Assembly (NCBI GenBank): GCA_963823845.1
Contig: CAWGND010000018.1
Span: 62,001-126,000, forward strand
Reading direction: 5' to 3'
Origin: Alloacidobacterium sp963823845
GTDB taxonomy: Bacteria > Acidobacteriota > Terriglobia > Terriglobales > Acidobacteriaceae
Length of the DNA stretch: 64,000 nt
Under the pieces are notes generated by a model that saw only the letters and a program-made list of their open reading frames with translations, ran no database searches and was not told where the DNA came from. Positions within the stretch are counted from its first letter, which is position 1; every line of letters starts with the position of its first letter. The translations under genes were made by a program, and so were the position numbers. Below are positions 43,522 through 54,029 of the stretch, one piece after another.

Positions 43522-46500
43522 TCAGCTCTCCACCGCTTCCACACTATCCACCACAATCGACAATGCGCTCGGATCTCCAGGAACACGCGCTCTACCTCGG
43601 ATTCGAAGCTTGTCGGTGGGAGTGGTGCGGTCGAGGACTTTACTCGCGGCTGTGTCAAGCCGCACGACGATGGCGATGCGAGTCCGAGTGGCATGGCCAA
43701 CCATGGCGACGGAACACGCGACATAGTCGTCCTTTGTCGTACCCGCGGGGTATAAGGATGGATTTGTGGAAGAAGAGCGGGCGTCGGTGACATCCAACTC
43801 AACGGCCTTGTTGTCCAGGGCTGCATGATCCGCGTCAATCGCCTGAGGCGTGATTGGCGTGTATTCGATGTTCGCTTGCGGGCGAGGCGGAGCAAATGAC
43901 ACTGTCAGCTTCCGCTTGTGCGCACCGGGCCCGTCCACTGACATCTCTTGAGCGAGGGAGAGCGCCTTTTCCCAATCGAAGACGGGACAGTAAATGGGCT
44001 CCGCAGCGACGACCGGCTTTTGCGACTCGATCTCCTTGATCTGCGACTTCATGCTGCTGAGACTCGCGAGAAGGTCGTTCAAAGACGATGGCCCGGAACT
44101 TGACGCGGCTTTCACCGGCTCAGGCTTGGGTGGTTCAGGCGCGGGAGCTTCGCTGGGTATGGCTGGCTTGGCGGAGGAACCGATTTGAGCGGCGAAATTC
44201 TTCCATTGATCGGTGGAGATGCGCGACGGGAGGCTAAACAGTCGCGTCAGCACAGCATCTCCGAATCCTGGATCGACCGGAAGTTTTGGAAGGTCGACCG
44301 TGTTCCCCTGGAACGAGGCAAACTCTGAGTCAGCACGGCGCGACGCTCCCAATTCGAGCTGTCGGACCAAAGGTATTGCGTGTCGGTAAGGTGGATATAG
44401 AGGTTGGCAGCGAAAACATTTTTGTCGTAAGAGACATTCTGCTGGGCAATGGTGGAGCGCACGCCAAAGTTATCGCCGAATGCAAAGATGTTGGAATCTA
44501 CCACGGCGACAGCGCGGCCGTTGAGCTGGAACAGGGTGCCGTCGGAGCTGGACTGTCCCGTGCCGGCGCGCGGAGTCGGATCGCAGGCAAACAGAATTGT
44601 ATTGTTGCGGATAGTCCAGGGGCCAGGCCCATCGGCTCGAATTTTCAGCGCCCAGCCACTGGTGTTGAGCACGAGATTGTTTTCAAAAACACCCGATGAG
44701 CAGGCTATGCTGACGGCCGCGCCGGACGCATTGACGAAAAGACAATTACGCACGGTGATGGGAGCAGGACCGCCGTGTAAATCGGCCAGAGGGGCGAGCG
44801 GTGAGTTGCGCAGATCCAGGGCTCCGCCGGCGGTATACGTGTTGTACGTCGCGCCGTCAAAGATGAACCCATCCAGAATCAGTCCGGCGCTGTTTCCCCC
44901 GAGGCGAGGACCGTGCCGTCGGGCGTAACCTTGGCTCTCTCCTCATCGTCAAGAACGAAGCGCGTTGGATTCTTCCACGGGTCGCGTTCTATGAACCCCA
45001 CATCGTAGCCTCCCAGAAGAGCGAGGTTGCGAATCAGAATTTTCCACTTACCCGAGCGCAGCTTGCCATAGTAATTACCGCCAGCGACATGGATCGTGTC
45101 ACCACCCTCGGCCTTGTCCAACGCCTGAAACGGATCGCGAAAAGGCTTTTCGCGCGTGCCGTCCCCGCCACTCGCACCCGCCTTGACAAACCAGTCCCGA
45201 CCGTCAGGCCGCGTCGTCGCATTCCGATCGACAAACGGCGCAGGAATAACAGACTCGACCACGAGGGTAACCTTCTGCCTTGAGCTCGGAGGATCAATGT
45301 CTGTCCGGTATATGCCGCCAAGCAGGTAAGTGCTCTCAACTTCGCGGCCATTGTTGTACTTGGTGGCTTCTTCGAACTGCCGATCGGGCAGAGTATTGCG
45401 CCCTGCGAGTACATAGATAGATCCGTCGTCGGAAAAAGGTCGGTAAATGCGGATGCCCATGTGAGTTTCCGGCGTGGCGTCAGAAAGCAAAAAGGCATTC
45501 TGTTTGTAGCCAAGCCCGGCGCGCAGTTCGACCCGCTGGTTAGCGAGAGCGGCATCGGGGTTATCGATGACATCCCAATCGATCGGGCGATAGGTCGCAG
45601 CCGGACTGACAGATTGGGGAGCAATTTCCACGGCCTGGTCGACGGGGTGATAACCCTGCTTAGCTGTGAAGCCAAGCGCCAAGGCATCGAGCGGCGAGAG
45701 CCGCGGGGCCAGTTCGCCCTTGCCGCCGTCGTTTTCGAGGTCAGCCGGAGCGAGCGCCAGCAATCCCGCCGCGATACGAAGAGCGTTCGCTGCTTCCCGC
45801 GGTGGCTTTACGTAGTTGCCCAGCAAGTGCCTGCTGTAGGCGTCCAGCCATTCAATCCTGAAGCCCGTGATGCCGGGATCTTGAACGATATTGTCTGCGG
45901 CGGACTTGAGCCCCACATCTTCCATCTCATCGATGTTTTTTTCGGTAATGTCGGCCGTGTTGCGCGACGCCCCGCTGTGCACTACATTGCGCGGCGTCAG
46001 ATAGAACAAGTTTCGGTCAATCGAGACACGATCGGGATCGCGATAGAGGGAGATCGCGGCGTTGCCACAGGATATAAAGACATTGTCGTGGATCACGGCC
46101 GGCCGGTTGACACGTATGCCAATCGCCCGATCGGCGCCTGTGCCGCACGGTGGACCGAGATCCTGAGCGAAGCAGAATGTATTATTCAGCACTGTAACGG
46201 GCTGGAGCTGTTCCATCGCGCTGCGAAGATCCAGCATGCCGATGCCAATCATGTTGATTACGAGGTTGTTTTCGAAGCGCGAGCCATCGCCGGAAAGCTC
46301 GATGCCCCCGGCCGCGCTGTTAGCGAACACGCAGTTCCTGATCGTCACCTGCTTGCCCGTGAAAGAGGCGATGGGGCCGTCCATTGTCGGGTAGGAGCGT
46401 ATGCCCTCAACCGGCTTGTCCCCATAGGTGTTTCGTCCGGCCGCATCGAAAAAAAGCCCGTCGAGAATAAGCCCGGAATGATCATCCCGCCCGCCGAGAA

Positions 46501-46807
46501 AGTTGTTTTCGCGCACGTATTCGTATCCAGGAAACGCCGCGAAGACAGACGGAGTCTGCCTTCGCGTGCGTTTGGAAAAATCACGACTGTACCCGCCTCG
46601 TATGCTGAGGTTCGGGCGATCGACCACCCACGAGGAGCGGTCGTAACGGCCAAAGTACGTTCCGGCGGCGACATGAATGATGTCGCCCGGTCCCGCCATG
46701 CGTAGGGCAAGCCACGGGTCATGAAAGGGATTGTCGCGCGATCCGTCGCCGCACTTTGCATCGGGGGCAACGAACCAATCAGCAGTTGAGTCGGGCATAT
46801 CGGTCAC
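43522..46807 (-). pseudogene. Double parallel beta-helix protein with C-terminal extension, two frameshifts as sequenced
   Basis: The start is GTG 46807, overlapping the stop of coiled-coil protein A as GTGA. Two homologous right-handed beta-helix modules occur. The first begins D-W-F-V-A-P-D-A-K-C-G-D-G-S-R-D-N-P-F. The second begins D-W-F-V-K-A-G-A-S-G-G-D-G-T-R-E-K-P-F. Each then shows G-D-T/I-I-H-V-A-G-G/T-x-Y and successive L-x-N-N/F-E-N-N-L-V rungs. The frame breaks near 44880 and 44300, after which the chain continues to a proline-rich linker and a beta domain ending at 43522, for about 1,090 residues. No signal peptide is seen. Such helices bind or cleave polysaccharides, but no catalytic residues stand out. 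Confidence 0.68.
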
Positions 46808-47964
46808 ACTCTCAATTGGTCTTCGGCATCTTTGGTTTTGTCGATGAGTAGCTTCATGCCTTCAGTAAAGGTCAGCTTGAACCCATCGAAAGTCTCTCTT
46901 GCCGCATCCTGGTAAGGGCCCTCGGCAAGGTTCTTGATCAATTCGCCTTCGGTTGCAAGGGCCTCTTCGATCGACTCTTGTTGGTCCTGAAGATTGCTTT
47001 TCCAGTCCGCGAGTTGCGAAGGATCGTCGGTCAAGCCGGCAAACTCTGTGCTGCTCTCCTCTACGAATGCGGGAAGGAGTTCGCTGAAAACAGTCTGCGA
47101 TTTTTCTTTGGCAGCATCGCGGCTTTCAGCCAGCGGTCTGGTACAGGACCCGCCGAATTGCGCCCAGTCGAGAGCCCGGTAATCGCCGGCTTCACCACAA
47201 CTGGCCAGAGACTTTGCGCAATCCTCACCGGTACGGTACATCTCGTCGATCCACTTTTCGTCCAGCTGCTCTCTCGCATTGTTGAGGAGTTCGATCTTGT
47301 CCAGAAGCTGCTTCTTGAGCTCTCCCTTTTGCTCGGCGCCCTTCAAGTTGTCTTCTGCTTTCTGGACCACAAGGTCGGACCACTTCTTGATGTAGTCCCT
47401 GGCCTCCCCCTCTTTCATCCACGAGGTGAGACTCTCCTCGCCCAGTTTCGTTGCAAGGGTTTTGGATACATCGGCGATATTGTTTTTAATCTCTTCGAGA
47501 TTCTGATTGAAGAGCGCCTGAACCTCTGCGTCGCCGTCGCGGATAGTTTTTAGGTCGTCATTGCACTGCTGTATGAGTAAGGCATTGGCGGCAAGCACCT
47601 TGGAGAGGGACTCGGCAACGAGAGAGAGCTGCGCCTTCCCATTCTCCGTCCACATTTTCTTCTCGCCCTCGTAGAAGTCACGCGCGCCCACACCCGTGAG
47701 GCCCTCGCCGTTTGGCGATTTCGGCATGTCATTGTTGAGACGGTCGAGCAGATCGTTGCCTTTTTCGCAGCAGCTCTTCCAGTCGTCGGAGATGCCACTC
47801 GTGTCCGATTTGCTTAGCAGCGACTGCATTTGATCGAACAACCGATCCCGCTCATCGCCGTATTTCTGCAACAGGTCCTTGGCATTCCGAAGGTCATCCC
47901 GGGTCATGCCAACCTGGCCTGCCGTTATCGCAATGACTCCGGCAGACTGCAAAACGTCTTCCAT
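46804..47964 (-). CDS. Coiled-coil protein A
   Basis: The 386-residue product is almost entirely helical and acidic (D-L-L-Q-K-Y-G-D-E-R-D-R-L-F-D-Q-M-Q, L-E-E-I-K-N-N-I-A-D-V-S-K). A short Cys pair lies near residue 65, and a less helical stretch with four cysteines follows near 250-280. There is no signal peptide, membrane segment or motif I can name. It is the first gene of the operon with the beta-helix protein (overlap GTGA) and coiled-coil protein B; the helical-helix pair around a beta-helix protein suggests a complex. The function is unknown. Confidence 0.68.
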   Translation of the reverse strand: MEDVLQSAGVIAITAGQVGMTRDDLRNAKDLLQKYGDERDRLFDQMQSLLSKSDTSGISDDWKSCCEKGNDLLDRLNNDMPKSPNGEGLTGVGARDFYEGEKKMWTENGKAQLSLVAESLSKVLAANALLIQQCNDDLKTIRDGDAEVQALFNQNLEEIKNNIADVSKTLATKLGEESLTSWMKEGEARDYIKKWSDLVVQKAEDNLKGAEQKGELKKQLLDKIELLNNAREQLDEKWIDEMYRTGEDCAKSLASCGEAGDYRALDWAQFGGSCTRPLAESRDAAKEKSQTVFSELLPAFVEESSTEFAGLTDDPSQLADWKSNLQDQQESIEEALATEGELIKNLAEGPYQDAARETFDGFKLTFTEGMKLLIDKTKDAEDQLRV

Positions 47965-48477
47965 AATTGCTTACCTTCGCAAGATCACCAGCACGGATCC
48001 CTGATTCGAAAACAAAGAGAGTCTCCCACTGTCTTGAACATGGTGTCCAACAACCGTCGAACCTTGCACTGCATTGGAGACCCACCCTGGTTTCGGGACT
48101 TGCACCGAGGCTGATGTGCCGTTACGCGATAAGCCTCCAGCTAGGAAATCACTTCATCTCTAACTTCACGCGCATTCAGAGATAGATACGTTCAGTGGAC
48201 ATCAAAAACCACCGCGTTAAGCGACCTTCGTTGCGATCTTCATTTGCTGTTCCATCTAGGCGATCGAAGTGTGGATCAACCGAGATGGTTTTTGAATACC
48301 GTCTCAGGAGGAGCCCAATTGAGATATCGAAAGATGGAGCGAAAAGGCGACAACTTCGCTATTTCCAATGCAGATTCTTCCCGGGCGGGATCCAATCGAA
48401 AATTGCCCCTCAGATTTCGCCTAGAAGTACTCAATTTGCGGAATTCGGACCGCGAAATCTGATGATGCTGTGATGAC
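47965..48477. other. 500-bp gap upstream of coiled-coil operon
   Basis: No supported gene. It should contain the promoter of the three-gene operon. The IS630 element begins at its far end, so upstream regulatory sequence may have been separated from it. Confidence 0.35.
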
Positions 48478-49508
48478 TAAAGCATTTTAGGATTTACTGT
48501 AGACTACAGAAACAGGTTCTGAACCAAGCCATGGCATTGTCCGGGTGATGAGTTGGAGCGCGTCAGCGATGGCGATTTCGAGCGCATCGTTGGTTCTTGC
48601 CTGGGCCGAGCGGAGCAGTTGCTTGAGCTTCGCCCACGCCTTTTCGATGGGGTTCAGGTCTGGCGAATAGGGCGGCAGATAGAGCAGCTCTGCGCCCGCA
48701 TTTTCAATCCGTAAACGCACCCCCGGAATCTTGTGGGAGCTCAGTTTATCCATCACCACCAGATTGCCTGGTTTCAAGGCCGGGCACAGCACCTGTTCCA
48801 CGAAAGCAAGGAAGATATCCGCATCGGTAGCTTCCTCGATGGTCATGGTGGCCACCATGCCGCCCAAGCCCATGGCCCCCAGGATGGTCATGATTTTCCA
48901 GTGGCCGCCGGGCGTCGCTTCCTGGATGCGTCGGCCCCCAAGGCAACGCGCACGCAGCCGCGTCATCGCGGTGGTGACGCCGCTCTCGTCCAGAAAAATC
49001 AGGCGTTCCGGCGAGATCGTGCGGAGGTGCGCGATAAACTCTTCCCGCTGCCGGCGGTTGGCTTCCGTGTCCCGCTCGCTGGCGTGGAGTGACTTTTTTT
49101 CAGCCGTAGCCCCAGCTTCCGCAATAGGTGCCAAATCTGCGGTAGACTGAGCTGCACTCCAGCCTCGTGGCTCAACTTCGCCTGGATTTCCGCCAGCGTC
49201 AGGTCTGGCTTGGCTCCGATCCAGGTCCTCACCTGCCGTTGCGCTTCCACTCCGGCGTGCGGCTTGCGCCCGGGCTGGTGTGGCACTCGCTCCGCCTGCC
49301 CGCTGCGATTCCGCTGCGCGGAAATCTTCTTCGCCCACCCCAGGCTCACAAGAAAGCGATCCGCCAACTCCTCCAGTGTTTCCTCACCCTGGTCGTAGGC
49401 CGACAGAAATTTACGGCGTAAATCATCCCCATAGGCTCGCGCCATCCGTTTCTCTCGCCGCAGAGTCTCGCCATTTTCTAGTCTACACTATTACCTAAAA
49501 TTCCTTAA
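48478..49508 (-). mobile_element. IS630-family insertion sequence
   Basis: About 1.03 kb between imperfect inverted ends (left CATTTTAGGATTTACTGTAG; right as complement AATTTTAGGTAATAGTGTAG), with TA-rich junctions as expected for IS630 family targets. Boundaries are accurate to a few bases. It contains one OrfAB transposase. Confidence 0.75.
48487..49445 (-). CDS. IS630-family transposase OrfAB with -1 frameshift
   Basis: OrfA begins at ATG 49445 with a helix-turn-helix (L-E-E-L-A-D-R-F-L-V-S-L-G-W-A-K-K) and a winged-helix segment. At a run of seven A near 49096 a -1 slip leads from L-R-L-K-K into K-S-L-H-A-S-E-R-D. The DDE catalytic set follows: L-I-F-L-D-E-S-G, L-V-V-M-D-K-L-S-S-H-K and Y-S-P-D-L-N-P-I-E-K-A-W. 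The catalytic triad is complete, so the element may be active if slippage occurs. Programmed slippage is common in this family. Confidence 0.85.
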
Positions 49509-49595
49509 GGGGAATCCAGGCTAGTGAGAACCACAGTGCAAACGCAGCAAGTGGGAGCCGTGCATCAGGCCCGCGCAAACACTCGCGAATTGAAC

Positions 49596-52425
49596 TCAGT
49601 TATGACCAAACGCCGGATCTGTCGTCGCCCTCGGCTGTGGCACCCAATCCAGTGAGTAGTATTGACCGCGATCGCGCGCCCACGGATCAAAGGCATTCAC
49701 GACATGTTGCAGCTCGGGTGCCAGTTCCGGAACGTTTCGCAGCAGCACCCTCTTCAGCGGCGACACAGGCTGCTTATGCCCGTTCGGCATTCCCAGTTCC
49801 ATGATCTCCGGTCCGGGACCATTGTGATTTACCCAGTCGACGCCCAGATGCGTGTAAAACTCCGGCCGGAAACTGGACGTGAAGAATCGATCGCTGAATA
49901 GCCTCCGCGATGCGTTGAGAATGAAAACCACAAACTGCGTCTCGGAAATGGCGAACCCATGCGGCCGAACCGATTCCGCCATCCAGCCGACGACCGTGTC
50001 CACATCTTCGATGTTGTCGACCACCGATCCGTTTGGATGGCCGAGACAATCGTTGATCGGCGTGCCATCCTCGTTCACCTGCGCGTCTGTGATGATCTTG
50101 GATGAATCGCACACATGGGTGCCGTAGACATCGCGAAGTTGCTGCGCCGAAGCCTCCTGATGCCTTCCTGCGTAGGTGAATCCGCCGGCAGCGACTTATC
50201 GGTGAAGTCGTCGATAGCTGGTCAATTGACGCAAACCGTATTGGCGACGAAATTCGTTGAAGCGCGGCACGCCATGTTCGCGGTCGCGAATAATGTCGAG
50301 CGCCGCGATATCGATCTGCTGCGTTGGGCTGTCGAGCCGCGGCAGACGAATGTTCTGCATGAACTGCGGAATATTATGCAGCGTCAACAACCCCAATCTC
50401 TGTCGTCCTATGCTCAGGCCCCAGTTCGCGAGCCCGCGCGATCGCATCGCATCAGTCGCCTTGCCTTCGAAGGTATTGATCACTGCGATCTTTTGCACGA
50501 TCTGGTTGGGATCTTTGGACAGGTCGCGGTATTCGATCAGATCCGGAATCAGAGCGTGCAGACGGTAGACGGTGACGAACTCTTCAGGGAAGTTGAATGG
50601 CGATCCGAAATGATTCACGCCGCCATTGGTATCGGCTGCATTGGTGATGTCGTAGTGCGGAACCTTGACTGCCGAGCCCGAATATGCCCGGTCCGGATGC
50701 GAACACCGAATACCACTGCGACGCCTTTTGGACGTCTTTGGACTTGCCGAAATCATGGACGATGATATCCGAAAGCGCCTTTGAGACGTCAGGATCGCCG
50801 GTGCCGAGCAGCCCATTCCAGTTCCCGTTCATGCCTTTATAGAGCGGCTCGTCGTAAAGAAGCTGCGGGGTCCATTCAGTCGTGTGGATCTTCGCGATCT
50901 CGGCGGCGACCACTAGCCGAGCGACATCAAAAAGCTCATCCGGCGTGACATCCTTGTTGTGGATCACGTGCTTCGGATTGGACGGATTGCGCAGCCCGCT
51001 GTCCGCATTGGGCTTTTGCGCCGCTTCTTTGCGAAATTCATCCACAAAGGCGTTATGTTCTCGCGCGAAACAGGTTGTGCAGAAAGCTCAACCCGATGGA
51101 CCAGTTGTCCGGGAACGCAACGGACTCCTGGCCGGCCCACTGCGGCTGCACCGGATCGCCCGGCTGGAACACCGGCAGATAACCAGGACCCGGCTGACCC
51201 GCTACCGGTTCAAGCAGCATCTTCGCCGGGTCTTTGGGATCGCGCTTCACGCGCTGCCTGGAAGTCTCGTCATAGCCATATAACTGAGAGGCATCCCACC
51301 ACGCCGTATTGTTGTTGCTGAACGTCTCCGGAGCGCGCGTGAGATACTGTCTGCCCCCGCTGGTAAATGTGTCCGGCGGCGAGTCCTGTAGCACATACGT
51401 CTTGTCCACGCGGTCGTCCGGACGGCAACCCAGTTGCTTGATCTGGTCCGGTGTCAACGGCGTTTCGACGTTGTTGACCAGTTCGGTCTTGCAGCCAACG
51501 TCCATGTATTCGGGAGCGTTGTGTCCCTCCTCCATGTGCGAGAACCAGTCGTGCGTCATGAACTGAATCCAGTAAGCGGCTAGAACATTGAAGAACGGCG
51601 CTTTCTGGTAATCGCAGTTCGCTTTCGCCGAATCGTCGGGAAGTCCGAACCCTGCATTGCACAAGTCGGGATTCGACTGCGCCCGGGTGAACAATATGCG
51701 ACTGATCACCTGCGGATCGGGCGTCAGCAGACCAAGCCGTCCCCCGTGGCGGTTCTGTGTCAAAGTATTCTTCCCCCGATCGGGGAAGGTCGTTTCAAAT
51801 TCAACATTGCGCGCAAACGGCATTCCGGTCGATCCCATCAAAGGATTGCGAATATCGTTGCAGATTCCGGTGAGCGTCCGCGCGCGAATCAGATCGCCTT
51901 TGCAGATCTGTTCTCCGTCTCCGCCGACTGCCTGATAATTGGGGTTGTCCTTCGGCAGCCGCATCTCAGGCCAGGTTTTGATCGCCGGACCTCCGGTGCC
52001 GTTGCGCGCCTGTCAACATAAGTGCGCCACGTACCGCTATTGTCGAAGAGATTGAATTTGATCAGCTCGATGCGCTGAAGTTCAAGATCGAACAACGCCC
52101 CGGTGACGCCGCGAAAAGCGGGACCTTTCGTTGAAATAAAACCTGAGGGCAGGGAAGACAGGTCGCCTGTGCCCCAATATTGGGACCAATCGACCCACGG
52201 CGTCAGCCGAAATTGAAGGCTCTTCTCTCCTCCGCGGCAAAGCATCGTTGCTTCTGAAACCTTTCCCTGGAAGCGCAGCGCGCGCGTATCGGGGATCTTG
52301 GGAACCCCCTCCAACACCGCCTGAGCGCAGGCTTGCAACTCACGTGCCTCTTCCGCTTTCGGATCCGGCGCCTTTTGGGCTGCGGCCGACAATCCACACA
52401 AGCAAAGAATCAAAATGACTTTCAT
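49596..52425 (-). pseudogene. Exported animal-type haem peroxidase (An_peroxidase), several frameshifts as sequenced
   Basis: ATG 52425 follows AAGGAA and opens a signal peptide (to A-A-A-Q near 18). The distal haem-side block F-M-T-H-D-W-F-S-H-M-E-E-G-H-N-A-P-E-Y-M is intact. Further on come W-W-D-A-S-Q-L-Y-G-Y, A-E-I-A-K-I-H-T-T-E-W-T-P-Q-L-L and the block E-F-V-T-V-Y-R-L-H-A-L-I-P-D. The last resembles the catalytic Tyr and proximal His of cyclooxygenase/alpha-dioxygenase relatives. The gene is fragmented into five frames (breaks near 51960, 51050, 50650 and 50160). It would oxidise lipids or aromatic substrates outside the cytoplasm. It is 67 nt downstream of the Tle1-like lipase. Confidence 0.75.
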
Positions 52426-52492
52426 AGGTAATTCCTTCCCGGGCGGCGGACAGCTGCCGTGACTCCCTGCGGAATGACTACGAGCCGGCGCC

Positions 52493-53527
52493 TTATGCGG
52501 TCGGAGCCTGACTTACGACCAAAGCCTTCTGGTACCCCGGGGCCGGACCGGCACCCACAAAAGTCAGGTTCCCCGGCCGATAGGAACTGTCATGCTCGGA
52601 ACGGACGAAAACACTATTGGCGATCGTGGACTCTGCGTCGATGGCCCTTCTCTTCGGAAAGGCCCACAGCAGGTTCCAGGATTCGTGCTTCGTATCGAGC
52701 GCATATTTCGGGTCCATCGCTAGCGCATATTTCGCCGCAACAGTCGAGTCAAACTCTACTCCAAGGCCAGCTGCCTTGCTCATCATCCAGCCAAGGGTCA
52801 GGTCAGACAGAGCAGTGCCGTCCGGATCATCCGGATAACTCCCGCCAACATCACAATGAACACCGCAGAACCAGACCTGCTCCAGCGTCTGCCCTGGGGC
52901 GCACGTAGTCCAGAGCGTAGCTGGAAATTCGGAGCGTCGCTCGTCGATTGCCAAAGCGTGATACGCGTGCAATACATTCGGGTGCAGGCTCGTGTCCAGG
53001 AAGCCATAGATCAGCGGACTGACTCCTCCGAATATTGCGGGAATCCCGAGCGATCCAACCGTGTCCCACACTCCGACCATCGACAGCTTCGCAGCGATCA
53101 AGGCGCATGTCTGGTTGAGATTGGCGAGAATGGCCGCCCGCTGATCTTTATTCCTATATGCCTGAAAGGCTGTTTCCACTACGTCGTTTGTAAAATTCGC
53201 AGTTGGAAGACCACATATGGCGATCATCCCCGCGAGGCAGCGAGCCGTATAGGAACCTCGGCTGAAACCGAAGAGAAATACCTCGTCTCCCTGTTCGTAT
53301 ACCTGGGCTATTTTTGTGTAGCCATCCTTAATCTTCTGAAAAAGTCCGAGCCCGAATGCGCCTCCTGCCAATTTTTCAAGCGGTTGCCCATCCGAACCGA
53401 CGCCGTCGTCGTAATAGGGAACCTGATCGGCCGTTGTCTTCATCGCCTTGAATATCTGGTAGACATTAGTATTTTTTCCCGAATTGTCCCAGGTTCCATC
53501 GGCACAATAAGCTATACGTTTTCCCAT
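52493..53527 (-). CDS. Tle1-like (DUF2235) phospholipase
   Basis: GGAGG precedes ATG 53527. The 344-residue protein starts C-A-D-G-T-W-D-N, the standard N-terminus of DUF2235/Tle1 alpha/beta hydrolases, and has the nucleophile elbow F-G-F-S-R-G-S-Y-T-A-R (Ser near 112). Further aspartate and histidine candidates follow (H-C-D-V-G-G-S-Y-P near 225-233, the usual H-x-D motif). Tle1 effectors delivered by type VI secretion hydrolyse phospholipids; no secretion or immunity gene is next to this one, so a non-T6SS role is likely. It lies directly upstream of the peroxidase. Confidence 0.82.
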   Translation of the reverse strand: MGKRIAYCADGTWDNSGKNTNVYQIFKAMKTTADQVPYYDDGVGSDGQPLEKLAGGAFGLGLFQKIKDGYTKIAQVYEQGDEVFLFGFSRGSYTARCLAGMIAICGLPTANFTNDVVETAFQAYRNKDQRAAILANLNQTCALIAAKLSMVGVWDTVGSLGIPAIFGGVSPLIYGFLDTSLHPNVLHAYHALAIDERRSEFPATLWTTCAPGQTLEQVWFCGVHCDVGGSYPDDPDGTALSDLTLGWMMSKAAGLGVEFDSTVAAKYALAMDPKYALDTKHESWNLLWAFPKRRAIDAESTIANSVFVRSEHDSSYRPGNLTFVGAGPAPGYQKALVVSQAPTA

Positions 53528-54029
53528 ACTCTCTGACCTCCGGTGTTCGCGGTGAACCTATAAAGAGGTGCCAAACCGACCTATTCGAAATACGGCTGCG
53601 CAAACCTTCACCAACACCCCGTTGAGTATTTGGAGTAGTCAGCTGTTGGCCCTTGAAGCATCGACCTTATTGGCCAAGACAGTATGCCGATGGGCAGCAG
53701 TGAGATGCCCCGGCAATCTTGTTCTGAAAAGAGACAGCAATGTCGGCTGCATTCGGGCCCGTTTTTCTGGGAGTCGTAACGGCAAATGTTTCTGAGCTAC
53801 CGCGCGGACCATCTTCTCAGTAAAAATTGGTATGAAGTGTGCCGTAGGGTCACATTCAGCAATGAAACCTATCAGTTAATCCGCCACCATGCAAGCTAAT
53901 TTCGCGGCAAATGATCCCGCACGGCCCGGTTCCACATCCCCGAGTTTCGTCAATATCTGCGGCGAAGAACCGTCGATCATATTGATCATTCCCTTAAGCC
54001 CTATAGTGTTGTCCGGGAATCATATACCC
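53528..54029. other. 500-bp gap, no recognised feature
   Basis: I see no gene with motif support here and no clear terminator. Two short frames exist but look like noise. Confidence 0.35.

Noticed and set aside
52493..53527. Type VI secretion effector-immunity locus
   Set aside because: The Tle1-like enzyme has no VgrG, PAAR, adaptor or lipoprotein immunity gene next to it in this window.
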